A stretch of 64,000 nt of DNA from Fidelibacterota bacterium (GTDB lineage Bacteria; Pseudomonadota; Alphaproteobacteria; Rhodospirillales; Rhodospirillaceae). The stretch is taken from the NCBI GenBank assembly GCA_947475895.1, contig CANJMF010000001.1, forward strand, positions 372,001 to 436,000, in the 5' to 3' direction. A program made the position numbers and the translations under genes. Under the pieces are notes generated by a model. It was not told where the DNA came from. It did not search any database and was given only the letters and a program-made list of their open reading frames with translations. Positions 36,672 to 43,905 of the stretch are shown here, piece by piece. The stretch's first letter is position 1. Every line of letters begins with the position of its first letter.

Positions 36672-37523
36672 TTGAGCGTGACCCAGGCCAATAACGGCGT
36701 TCGCCGCAATCCGGAGATAGAGGAAGCGACCAACCTCTATTTCATTCATCCCCTCAGCGCACGCCTCGTGCCGCTGCTCGCGCGCGCGGGTGTGCATCCC
36801 AATGCCGTCTCGATTATGGGGGCGCTCTGTGGAATGGCGGCCGGTCTCGCATACTATGAGAATCTCATCTTTCCCGGCTTTGCGCTGATGATCGCCTGGC
36901 ACATTTTTGATGGGGCCGATGGCCAGCTCGCGCGTCTCACCAACAAAATGTCGCCCTCGGGGCAAGTCATCGACGGCGCTTGTGATTACGTCACCTTCGG
37001 CGCGATCTATATCGCGGTAGCACTCACGCTGCTGTCCGCTCACGACGCGTCCATTCTTGCGCTGGTCGTCATTGCTGCCGTCAGTCACGCGATCCAGGCC
37101 GCCGCCTTCGAGCGCCAACGTGAGGTTTATCTCTCCTGGCGCAAAATGGAGACCGGGCCCGTCACGGCCGCGAAGATGTCTTCCTCGGCGACCTTCGCAA
37201 TGCGTGTTTATGAAAAAGTGCAGCAGCTCTTTCTGCCCATGCCCGCGGCACTGAAGCGTGATCTGATGGAACGCGCAGGGCGTGGTGAGGCGACGGCCAT
37301 CGGCGCCAAATATCGCGACGTATATGGTCGCCCAGTGAAGCTCTGGTCGATCTTGAGCGCAAACAATCGCTCGATCGCGATTTTCATCGCGTTCTTGGTG
37401 GCGTGGCCCGAGGGATATTTGTGGTTCGAGGCCGTTGTGCTCAACCTTGCGGTTGTCGGTCTCATGCAAGTCAACGCCGCCGCCGGTAAGCGCCTGGCGG
37501 CACTTACCGAAACAGCGGGTTAG
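36672..37523 (+). CDS. CDP-alcohol phosphatidyltransferase/phosphotransferase, canonical active site
   Basis: 283 residues with a TTG start (a GTG two codons later is an alternative; neither has a good Shine-Dalgarno). The motif is perfect: D80-x2-D83-G84-x2-A87-R88-x8-G97-x3-D101-x3-D105. About six membrane helices. The start LYFIHPLSARLVPLLARAGVHPNAVSIMG is typical of the DIPPS/PgsA-like superfamily. These enzymes displace CMP from a CDP-alcohol onto an acceptor alcohol. The facing Ino1-cytidylyltransferase fusion gene (stops three bases apart) would supply CDP-inositol, so the likely reaction is phosphoinositol transfer to inositol phosphate, diacylglycerol, ceramide or a polyprenol. The acceptor cannot be read from sequence. 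Confidence 0.87.
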   Translation: MSVTQANNGVRRNPEIEEATNLYFIHPLSARLVPLLARAGVHPNAVSIMGALCGMAAGLAYYENLIFPGFALMIAWHIFDGADGQLARLTNKMSPSGQVIDGACDYVTFGAIYIAVALTLLSAHDASILALVVIAAVSHAIQAAAFERQREVYLSWRKMETGPVTAAKMSSSATFAMRVYEKVQQLFLPMPAALKRDLMERAGRGEATAIGAKYRDVYGRPVKLWSILSANNRSIAIFIAFLVAWPEGYLWFEAVVLNLAVVGLMQVNAAAGKRLAALTETAG

Positions 37524-37526
37524 ATT

Positions 37527-39353
37527 TTAGCCGGCGACCTTACGCACCATGCCTTGCGACTGGCGGTGCGCTTTCGGATCGTCGATGTCGATCCATTCCA
37601 AAGCACCGATATCCAAGGCTTCGACGGCGTTCGCGCGGCCAAGCTCGCGCATACCGCCCGAGAGCGAATCATCGTTGTGCGTGCTAATGCTGCGTTCGAT
37701 GGCATCGAACAGCGCCGGTGTGCAGTAGAAGAAGCCGGTATCGAACGCATTGTATTGTTCGATGTTCTTGCCGATGTCCGCGACGCGGCCATTCTGCTGA
37801 CGTACTTTCGTAACATCATTCAGATCGACCCATGGATTGGACAGGTTCGTGTCCACGGCCAAACGCACCATGCCTTCGTGCAGTTGTTTTGCACGCAGCG
37901 CACGCAGGATTGCCGGATCGAACAGATGGTCTGCCATCATTAGGTGGAAGGGACCATTGAGCAGATCGCGCGCCGCCAGAACCGAGCGGCCGTTGCCCTT
38001 GTTCCAAGCTTCGTTGACGACGCACTGGATCGAAACCTTCAATTCCTTCGACAGCTTTTCCAGGAATCCCGTCACTTCGTCGCCCATGTAGCCGACTACG
38101 ACAACGAATTCGTTCACGCCGCCGTCCACCGACTGACGCACGATGCGTTCAATCAGCGGAGTGCCTTCCAGCATGGTGAGCGGCTTGCTGTTGCCCAGTT
38201 CGCGCAAGCGCGATCCTAAGCCGGCCGCGAGGATCAAGGCTTTGACCGGCGCATTTGTCGCCACGGGCGCAATGAAAGCTTCCGTCATTTCGTAGGCGAT
38301 GTCGTCGGTGTATTGGGTCGAGGGGTGCTTGCAGAAATACGCCGACGGTGCGCCGAGCACGCCGCCGATGCCACGGTCGAGTGCGACTTTCACGCAGCGG
38401 ATCATGTCGATCGCGACACCCGCCGAGTTGGGCGAATCTTCTACCGACAAACGCAGTTCAATATTCATCGGCACGTCGCCGAACAGGCTGCCTTCCATGC
38501 GGATGAAGCACAGCTTGTTATCTTTCTGCCACGGCACATAGTCGCTGGGGCCGATGTGGATGTTCTCGTCGGCCATGTGATCGCCCGCAACCGAGCGCAC
38601 GGCTTCGGTTTTGGAAATCTTCTTCGACTGCAACCGCGAACGATTGAGCATGTTGAGGAAGTCGGTGTTGCCGCCGGTGTTCAGCTGGTAGGTGCGATGC
38701 AGCTTCACGCCGCGCTTGGCGTACAGGTCGGTCAGCACGCGGTGCACAATCGTCGCGCCCACTTGCGACTTGATATCGTCGCCGATGATTGGAACGTTTT
38801 TATCGGCAAATTTCTTGGCCCACTTTGCATCGCTGGCGATGAACACCGGGATACAGTTGACGACGCCGACGCCCGCTTCCAGGGCGCAGTTCATGTAGAA
38901 CTCGGTGGCCTTTTGCGAGCCGACCGGCAGATAGCTGATCAAAACTTCGGCTTTGCTGTCGCGCAAGGCCTTCACGACGTCGGCGTGCGTCGGCTCGGCG
39001 GCGTCCGCTTTCACGAAGCGACGCTCAACCGGATAATTTTCCATGTGATCGGCGAAGCCGTCCAACACGTAACCCATTTGCACTTTCACGCCCGTGGGCG
39101 GAACGTTCTTCTCGAAGAACGTGGTGCAGTTGGGCAGGGCGTAGATGGCTTCGTTGACATCGCGGCCGACTTTGCGCGCGTCGATGTCAAAGGCCGCGGC
39201 GATCTCGAGATCGGTGACGTTGTAGCCGCCGATATTCCAATGCATCACGCCGATCGCTTCTTCGGGCGACTTTGATTTGTAATAGTGAAGCCCTTGAATC
39301 AGCGAGCTCGCGCAATTTCCAATGCCGACGATCGCAACGCGTACCTTACCCAT
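37527..39353 (-). CDS. Fusion: myo-inositol-1-phosphate synthase + CTP:inositol-1-phosphate cytidylyltransferase-like domain
   Basis: 608 residues, one uninterrupted frame, start with AAGGGG five bases upstream. Residues 1-~362 are an inositol-1-phosphate synthase of the ~365-residue actinobacterial/archaeal type: VRVAIVGIGNCASSLIQG (NAD binding), GDDIKSQVGATIVHR, TYQLNTGGNTDFLNML, LCFIRMEGSLFGDVPMN. A short linker (APVATNAPV) leads to residues ~370-608, a sugar-nucleotidyltransferase domain: ALILAAGLGSRLRE, Lys in SKPLTMLEGTPLI, NKGNGRSVLAA, MMADHLFDP, and DLNDVTKV. The last three are typical of inositol-1-phosphate cytidylyltransferase. Predicted path: glucose-6-phosphate to inositol-1-phosphate to CDP-inositol in one polypeptide. 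The cytidylyltransferase identity is inferred from motifs; another NTP or sugar phosphate is possible. Confidence 0.88.
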   Translation of the reverse strand: MGKVRVAIVGIGNCASSLIQGLHYYKSKSPEEAIGVMHWNIGGYNVTDLEIAAAFDIDARKVGRDVNEAIYALPNCTTFFEKNVPPTGVKVQMGYVLDGFADHMENYPVERRFVKADAAEPTHADVVKALRDSKAEVLISYLPVGSQKATEFYMNCALEAGVGVVNCIPVFIASDAKWAKKFADKNVPIIGDDIKSQVGATIVHRVLTDLYAKRGVKLHRTYQLNTGGNTDFLNMLNRSRLQSKKISKTEAVRSVAGDHMADENIHIGPSDYVPWQKDNKLCFIRMEGSLFGDVPMNIELRLSVEDSPNSAGVAIDMIRCVKVALDRGIGGVLGAPSAYFCKHPSTQYTDDIAYEMTEAFIAPVATNAPVKALILAAGLGSRLRELGNSKPLTMLEGTPLIERIVRQSVDGGVNEFVVVVGYMGDEVTGFLEKLSKELKVSIQCVVNEAWNKGNGRSVLAARDLLNGPFHLMMADHLFDPAILRALRAKQLHEGMVRLAVDTNLSNPWVDLNDVTKVRQQNGRVADIGKNIEQYNAFDTGFFYCTPALFDAIERSISTHNDDSLSGGMRELGRANAVEALDIGALEWIDIDDPKAHRQSQGMVRKVAG

Positions 39354-39998
39354 ACGAACCCCTTATTATTTTGAAGTGTGAGTGCGCCTCCCGGCGTCTT
39401 CCCGCACGCGGCGCACTTTATCACCCGGGGATTGCTGTCACCCAGCTGTAATTTAAGAGGTTTTTCGCGGAGCCCGCGTGTCGGACCTTTTGTGATGCCC
39501 TTATTCAATGTTTCGGGTGGAGCGGCTATGTACAAGCAGGCGCGCTGTTCCAAAGCCCGAGCAATTCCTGGTTTTTTGGCTCACCGCGGCCGCTATTTCA
39601 GAAACGTCGCCCTAATGCATTGAATTATATCATAATTTTATCGGCCAGCGCCCGCGCAAGTGAACGTAATGCCGTCACTGAACCGATGTGGCACCGCTTG
39701 CCGCGCGCCATAAACGAGGAACGCGATTCTGTTGCCGGTGGGAATTTCAGCACACGATCTACATCATGATCGTAATAATTATTGATCGTGGTAAGCGCCC
39801 AGATGGCAGCGTTCATGGGGACTTTGGGTTGTGTATGCCGTGCAACACTAATGCCTTAGTTGCGTCCTCGATACGACATACAGGGGGCCATTTCACGGTA
39901 TCGCCCGCGCGGCTGCTTACCCTCTGCGATGAGATTTGAACCTTACTGCCGCGGCCGCCGAACCCTAGAAAAGGTGGTTCGCTGCGGTTTCGAAGTAT
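39354..39998. other. Intergenic region upstream of the inositol fusion gene
   Basis: 645 bases between the fusion gene start and tRNA-Gly. Only short frames are present, none with family resemblance or a good ribosome site. It contains an AT-rich cluster of GATCGT/ACGATC repeats around a perfect AATAATTATT palindrome (39753-39790). The stretch 39900-40000 contains a GGTTCAAATC-like T-loop sequence (minus strand) that does not fold into a tRNA. Otherwise I see nothing definite. Confidence 0.4.
39753..39790. promoter_or_regulatory. Nested inverted/direct repeats, possible operator
   Basis: CACGATC at 39753-39759 is inverted as GATCGTG at 39784-39790. TGATCGT occurs directly repeated at 39767-39773 and 39783-39789, 16 bases apart. 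A perfect 10-base palindrome AATAATTATT (39774-39783) lies between them. Such spaced, AT-centred repeats look like a protein binding site, about 400 bases upstream of the fusion gene and in the presumed 3' flank of tRNA-Gly. No binding protein can be named. Confidence 0.3.
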
Positions 39999-40073
<75 letters not shown>

Positions 40074-40128
40074 TCACGGCAATGGGCTGGTAACGCTCAA
40101 ACATCCGGCCCTATCAGGAGAGGGCGGG

Positions 40129-40156
40129 AATATACCGGCTTAAGCCCCCATTGCAA
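40129..40156 (-). promoter_or_regulatory. Sigma-70-like promoter for tRNA-Gly
   Basis: On the minus strand, TTGCAA (40151-40156) as -35, a 16-base spacer and TATATT (40129-40134) as -10. Transcription would begin near 40122, giving a ~49-nt 5' leader before the tRNA. The match is good and the position fits, but it is a visual call. Confidence 0.5.
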
Positions 40157-40319
40157 GGACTTAGGCACCTTTCTCAATCGGGTCACGATTAAGGGGGTAG
40201 TTAAGGGCCAAACCGCTGACAGGGCGTAAAAAAAGCGCTTGCCTCCCGTCGATTTCCACCACAAGTAAACTGCAGTTCTTCCGGTAAAAACCGGCCTAAA
40301 CCGTAGTTGGATTGAACGC

Positions 40320-41243
40320 ATGCTGATTGGACAGCCGACCGAAGGCGCACCCTCCCAGCCCCCTATGGGCGACCTCATCAAGGAAACCGACACCGCTAAT
40401 TTCATGGTGGATGTGGTCGATGTGTCGCAGCAGGTTCCCGTCATTGTCGACTTTTGGGCCCCCTGGTGCGGCCCCTGCAAGCAGCTTGGGCCGCTTTTGG
40501 AGCGCCTCGTCAAGCAATACGCCGGCAAAGTGCGCATGGTGAAAATCAACGTCGATGAGAATCAACAGCTCGCGCAGCAATTCCGCGTCCAATCGATTCC
40601 AGCGGTGTATGGATTCAAGAACGGCCAACCGGTCGATGGCTTCATGGGCGCCTTACCGGAGAGCCAGCTCAAACAATTCATCGATCGCCTGACCGGCAAT
40701 CAGGGTTCGATGATCGACGAAGCTTTGCTTGAAGCGGAATCGTTTGTGACCGAAGGCCAACTCGACCAGGCGTTGACGGTCTATCAGGAAATTCTCGCGC
40801 AAGAGCCGACGCACGTGAAAGCGCTGGCGGGCGCGTTGCGTTGTTATCTTGCACTCGATCAAGTCGATATCGCGCGTGAAGTAATCGCCAAACTGCCCGA
40901 TCAAATCAAAAATGCGCCCGAGATCGCGGGCGTGCAGGCGGCGCTCGATGTTAAAGCGGCGACTGCAAATGTGGGCGACGCCAGCGCCATCGCCGAACTT
41001 GAAGCCAAGGTCGCCGCCGATCCGAAGGATATGCAGGCGCGGCTCGATCTCGCCATGGCGCGATATGGTTCCGGCGCGCACGAGAAAGCGTTCGACGATT
41101 TACTCGACATGATCAGACGCGACCGTAAATGGAATGACGAAGCCGCGCGCAAACAGCTCGTTCAGTTTTTCGATGCTTTGGGGCCTGCAGATCCGCTCAC
41201 GCTTCAGGGACGGCGGCGCTTGTCGTCTATTCTCTTTTCGTAA
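40320..41243 (+). CDS. cnoX: Thioredoxin-TPR co-chaperone CnoX (YbbN)
   Basis: 307 residues. Residues ~20-125 are a thioredoxin fold with VIVDFWAPWCGPCKQLGPLL; the redox pair Cys50/Cys53 is intact, unlike E. coli YbbN, where it is degenerate. cis-Pro in VQSIPAVYGFKNG. The C-terminal ~180 residues are TPR-like helices (EGQLDQALTVYQEILAQEPTH). CnoX holdases protect substrates of GroEL/DnaK from aggregation and over-oxidation; forms with CxxC should act as true oxidoreductases. The ATG at 40320 gives the usual short N-terminal tail. A small CCGG-TAAAAA-CCGG hairpin lies 25-39 bases upstream. First gene of a four-gene run with gaps of 5, 9 and 5 bases. Confidence 0.93.
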   Translation: MLIGQPTEGAPSQPPMGDLIKETDTANFMVDVVDVSQQVPVIVDFWAPWCGPCKQLGPLLERLVKQYAGKVRMVKINVDENQQLAQQFRVQSIPAVYGFKNGQPVDGFMGALPESQLKQFIDRLTGNQGSMIDEALLEAESFVTEGQLDQALTVYQEILAQEPTHVKALAGALRCYLALDQVDIAREVIAKLPDQIKNAPEIAGVQAALDVKAATANVGDASAIAELEAKVAADPKDMQARLDLAMARYGSGAHEKAFDDLLDMIRRDRKWNDEAARKQLVQFFDALGPADPLTLQGRRRLSSILFS

Positions 41244-41248
41244 GTGAA

Positions 41249-41926
41249 ATGCGCAGCCCCGTCCAAACGACATACGACGATCTGCCGAGCGAACTGCCGA
41301 TTTTTCCCCTAAGCGGGGCTTTACTGCTGCCGTGGGGCCGCCTGCCGCTCAATATCTTTGAGCCGCGCCACCTGAACATGACGCTCGATTCTCTCAGAAG
41401 CGGGCGCTTGATCGGGATGATTCAGCCCGACGTCGATAAAGCCAAAATTCAAAGCGATACGCAAAAACCGGAACCGGCGATTTATAACGTTGGCTGTGCC
41501 GGGCGTGTGACGTCGTTCGAAGAAACGGAAGACGGCCGGCTGCTGATCGTTTTGCGCGGACTGATACGCTTTCGGGTCGAGCAGGAGATTGAAGGCCGGC
41601 TCGGCTATCGCCGCGTGCGGCCGCGTTATGAGCCTTTCAAAAGCGACCTCGATGCTCCAGCTGGCGTCAAATTCGACCGCACCATGATCCTCGCGCACCT
41701 AAAACCATACCTCGAGGCGCAGCACGTTCCGATCAGTGCCGACGTCATCAAGGGCCTCTCGGACGCCACGCTCGTGAACTCGCTTTGCATGATCTGCCCG
41801 TTCGATCCACGCGAGAAACAAGCGCTTTTGGAATGCGCCGATATCGACGCGCGCGCCGAAACTCTTGCGAAATTGCTGCAGATGGGCATGTTCGACACCG
41901 GCGGGTCCGAAACCCCGCCCCAATAG
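41249..41926 (+). CDS. LON substrate-binding-domain protein (COG2802)
   Basis: 225 residues. LPIFPLSGALLLPWGRLPLNIFEPRHLNM is the start of the Lon N-terminal (PUA-like) substrate-binding domain, and GCAGRVTSFEETEDGRLLIVLRGLIRFRV its core. The ATPase and protease domains of Lon are absent, as is normal for this short family common in proteobacteria. It probably binds unfolded or specific proteins; the exact role is unknown. Five bases after cnoX, a neighbourhood repeated in many alphaproteobacteria as far as I recall, which suggests a protein-quality-control link. Confidence 0.9.
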   Translation: MRSPVQTTYDDLPSELPIFPLSGALLLPWGRLPLNIFEPRHLNMTLDSLRSGRLIGMIQPDVDKAKIQSDTQKPEPAIYNVGCAGRVTSFEETEDGRLLIVLRGLIRFRVEQEIEGRLGYRRVRPRYEPFKSDLDAPAGVKFDRTMILAHLKPYLEAQHVPISADVIKGLSDATLVNSLCMICPFDPREKQALLECADIDARAETLAKLLQMGMFDTGGSETPPQ

Positions 41927-41935
41927 GAGCTTCGC

Positions 41936-42118
41936 ATGACGCACACGGACATCGATCCCAAGCTTTTAGAAATTCTAGTCTGTCCCGTGACGAAAGGACC
42001 GCTCGATTATGATCGCGCGGCGCGCGAACTTGTCAGCCGCAAAGCGGGGCTCGCATATCCAGTGCGCGACGGCATTCCAATCATGCTGCCGGAAGAGGCG
42101 CGCCGTCTCTCGGAATAA
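41936..42118 (+). CDS. Trm112-like small protein (UPF0434/YcaR family)
   Basis: 60 residues. [47 protein letters not shown] contains the CPVTKGPL knuckle and [15 protein letters not shown] tail of the bacterial Trm112-like family. Only one Cys remains, so the zinc site of eukaryotic Trm112 is not formed, as in most bacterial members. Likely a small partner/activator protein for a methyltransferase or other enzyme. Ribosome site TAGGAGC just upstream. Confidence 0.92.
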   Translation: MTHTDIDPKLLEILVCPVTKGPLDYDRAARELVSRKAGLAYPVRDGIPIMLPEEARRLSE

Positions 42119-42123
42119 GGCCC

Positions 42124-42492
42124 GTGACGTCGTCCCCCGAGCCTTGGCCCACAGACATCGCTTACGACTCCGCTGAAAAGATTTTGCGAGTCGCGTTTGA
42201 GTCTGGCGAACATTTTGAACTGCCGGCCGAATATTTACGCGTTGAAAGCCCGTCGGCGGAAGTTCAGGGCCACCACCCTTCTCAGAAAGTTTTGGTCGCC
42301 GGCCGCAGGCATGTGGGCATCCGCCAAATTGAGCCCGTCGGAAACTATGCCGTGCGATTGATCTTCGACGATCTGCACGACACCGGCATCTATTCGTGGC
42401 GTTATTTGAGTGAATTAGGCCGCGAGCGGGAAAGCCGCTGGGCGACCTATCTTGCCGCGTTGGCCGCCAAAGGCTTGAAGCGCGAGCCGTAG
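42124..42492 (+). CDS. DUF971 (GBBH-like N-terminal domain) protein
   Basis: 122 residues, GTG start five bases after the Trm112-like stop. ITYDSAEKILRVAF-like beginning, FELPAEYLRVESPSAEVQGH and VGNYAVRLIFDDLHDTGIYSWRYL mark DUF971, the domain found at the N-terminus of gamma-butyrobetaine hydroxylases and as stand-alone proteins linked to Fe-S assembly. There is no dioxygenase domain here. Last gene of the cnoX run, converging on the UbiH-like gene with nine bases between stops. Confidence 0.88.
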   Translation: MTSSPEPWPTDIAYDSAEKILRVAFESGEHFELPAEYLRVESPSAEVQGHHPSQKVLVAGRRHVGIRQIEPVGNYAVRLIFDDLHDTGIYSWRYLSELGRERESRWATYLAALAAKGLKREP

Positions 42493-42501
42493 CGAAGGTG
42501 C

Positions 42502-43707
42502 TTATCCGCGCATCAAGCGCGGTACATCGCCCACTGCGCCCATGGCGTGGCGCATAAAAAGCTTTTTCAGCGGTGTCAGTTTATTCACCGTAGCCAATCC
42601 CACATCGCGCGCGAGGCGCACCGGCGCGACGTCGTTGGAGAATAGCCGGTTAAGCGCATCGGTCATGCCCGCCATCAGCAGGTTGTCGGCGCGCCGCCAA
42701 CGTTCGTAACGGGCCAGGCTGTCCACGTTCGCGATATCCAGCCCAAGGCGCATTGCATCGACGATGATTTCCGTCAACGCGGCAGCATCGCGCCACCCTA
42801 AGTTCACGCCTTGCCCGGCGATGGGATGAATTCCGTGGGCCGCATCGCCCGCCAGCACCAGGCGGCCCTTTGTGTACTGCTGCGCAAATTGCAGTCCCAA
42901 AGGATAACTGAAGCGAGGCCCTTCGAGTGTGAGCGCGCCCAGAAATCCGCCGACGCGTTCCTCGATTTCACGCAAGAACGCGGCATCGTCCATGGCCATG
43001 TACGACGTGGCCGTATCGCTGCGCTCGGTCCACACCAGTGACGCGCGATTGCCTTTCAGCGGCAGAATGGCGAAGGGGCCGGCCGGAAGAAAGCGTTCGT
43101 GCGCGATTCCATCATGGCTTCGCGCATGCGCGATGGTTGCGACCAAACCGACTTGCGGATAATCCCAGCCCGTCACGTTGATGCCCGCCAATTTTCGCAA
43201 CTGTGAATCGCGCCCCTCCGCTGTGACGGTCAGGGCCGCGCGAACAGGTCCGCCGCTCGTTTCCAAAATCACTTCATCCGGCGTCTGCGTCATTCCGGCG
43301 ACACTCACGCCGCTCATGACGGTGAGATCCGGAAGTGCCGTCATTTCTTTGGCGAGGGCCACGCGCAGGTGCCGGTTCTCCGCCATATAGCCAAGTGGCT
43401 GATCACCGATGTCGGCATGGTCGTAATGTAGGAAGAGCGGCGACGCGTTGTCCGAAATCCGGATTTCGCGCATGGCCTGCGTTCCCGGCGCCACATGGCG
43501 CCACACGCCGATGGCTTCAAGGAAATGGCGGCTGGTCAGCGCAACTGCCGAGGCGCGCCCATCAAAGGCCGGCGCCACCATGACGCGCGGATCCAGGCGA
43601 TCAATAACAATGGTTCGGACGCCGTGGCGGGCCAACGCGCAGGCCAGCGCACCCCCCACTAAACCGGCCCCCACGACGGCCACGTCATATCGTTGTTCTG
43701 TCGTCAT
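42502..43707 (-). CDS. UbiH/UbiF/COQ6-family FAD-dependent monooxygenase
   Basis: 401 residues. VAVVGAGLVGGALACALARHG is the FAD Rossmann motif, DGRASAVALTSRHFLEAIG a family marker, and RLVLAGDAAHGIHPIAGQGVNLGWRDAAAL the GD/DxxHxxxPxxGQG block with the UbiH-family signature. The family hydroxylates the ubiquinone ring at C5, C6 or C1; which position cannot be assigned from this sequence alone. Membrane-associated, part of the aerobic ubiquinone pathway. Monocistronic; its start region shares the spacer with the tRNA-Thr promoter. Confidence 0.9.
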   Translation of the reverse strand: MTTEQRYDVAVVGAGLVGGALACALARHGVRTIVIDRLDPRVMVAPAFDGRASAVALTSRHFLEAIGVWRHVAPGTQAMREIRISDNASPLFLHYDHADIGDQPLGYMAENRHLRVALAKEMTALPDLTVMSGVSVAGMTQTPDEVILETSGGPVRAALTVTAEGRDSQLRKLAGINVTGWDYPQVGLVATIAHARSHDGIAHERFLPAGPFAILPLKGNRASLVWTERSDTATSYMAMDDAAFLREIEERVGGFLGALTLEGPRFSYPLGLQFAQQYTKGRLVLAGDAAHGIHPIAGQGVNLGWRDAAALTEIIVDAMRLGLDIANVDSLARYERWRRADNLLMAGMTDALNRLFSNDVAPVRLARDVGLATVNKLTPLKKLFMRHAMGAVGDVPRLMRG

Positions 43708-43728
43708 TAAGGCCGATCATACGTCATC

Positions 43729-43757
43729 TTGCGCCCGCCAGCCGAACCGCATATGGT
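43729..43757 (+). promoter_or_regulatory. Possible promoter for tRNA-Thr
   Basis: TTGCGC (43729-43734), a 17-base spacer and TATGGT (43752-43757), placing transcription start near 43764 and leaving a ~43-nt leader before the tRNA. A visual match only. Confidence 0.4.
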
Positions 43758-43760
43758 CCC

Positions 43761-43788
43761 GCCGATTCCACGGAAACGTGGGTTCGGC
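43761..43788 (+). other. Leader hairpin with GAAA tetraloop upstream of tRNA-Thr
   Basis: GCCGA (43761-43765) pairs with TCGGC (43784-43788), and CCACG (43768-43772) with CGTGG (43777-43781). They enclose a GAAA tetraloop and a two-by-two internal loop. It lies immediately before the tRNA in the predicted transcript and may assist processing; it has no T-tract, so it is not a terminator. Confidence 0.5.
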
Positions 43789-43806
43789 GTCTTTACTTGC
43801 CCCGTT

Positions 43807-43881
<75 letters not shown>

Positions 43882-43905
43882 TTTTAAATCAACAGCTTAG
43901 AGGCC

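Noticed and set aside
38313..39275. 320-codon plus-strand frame antisense to the inositol fusion gene
   Set aside because: Antisense shadow; the His/Val/Gly-rich translation is typical of the opposite frame of a real gene.
39378..39623. 81-codon plus frame upstream of the inositol fusion gene
   Set aside because: No recognisable family, no good ribosome site, overlaps the likely promoter region.
39905..39998. A second, degenerate tRNA next to tRNA-Gly (T-loop-like GGTTCAAATC on minus strand)
   Set aside because: The T-stem does not pair and no acceptor or anticodon stem can be formed.
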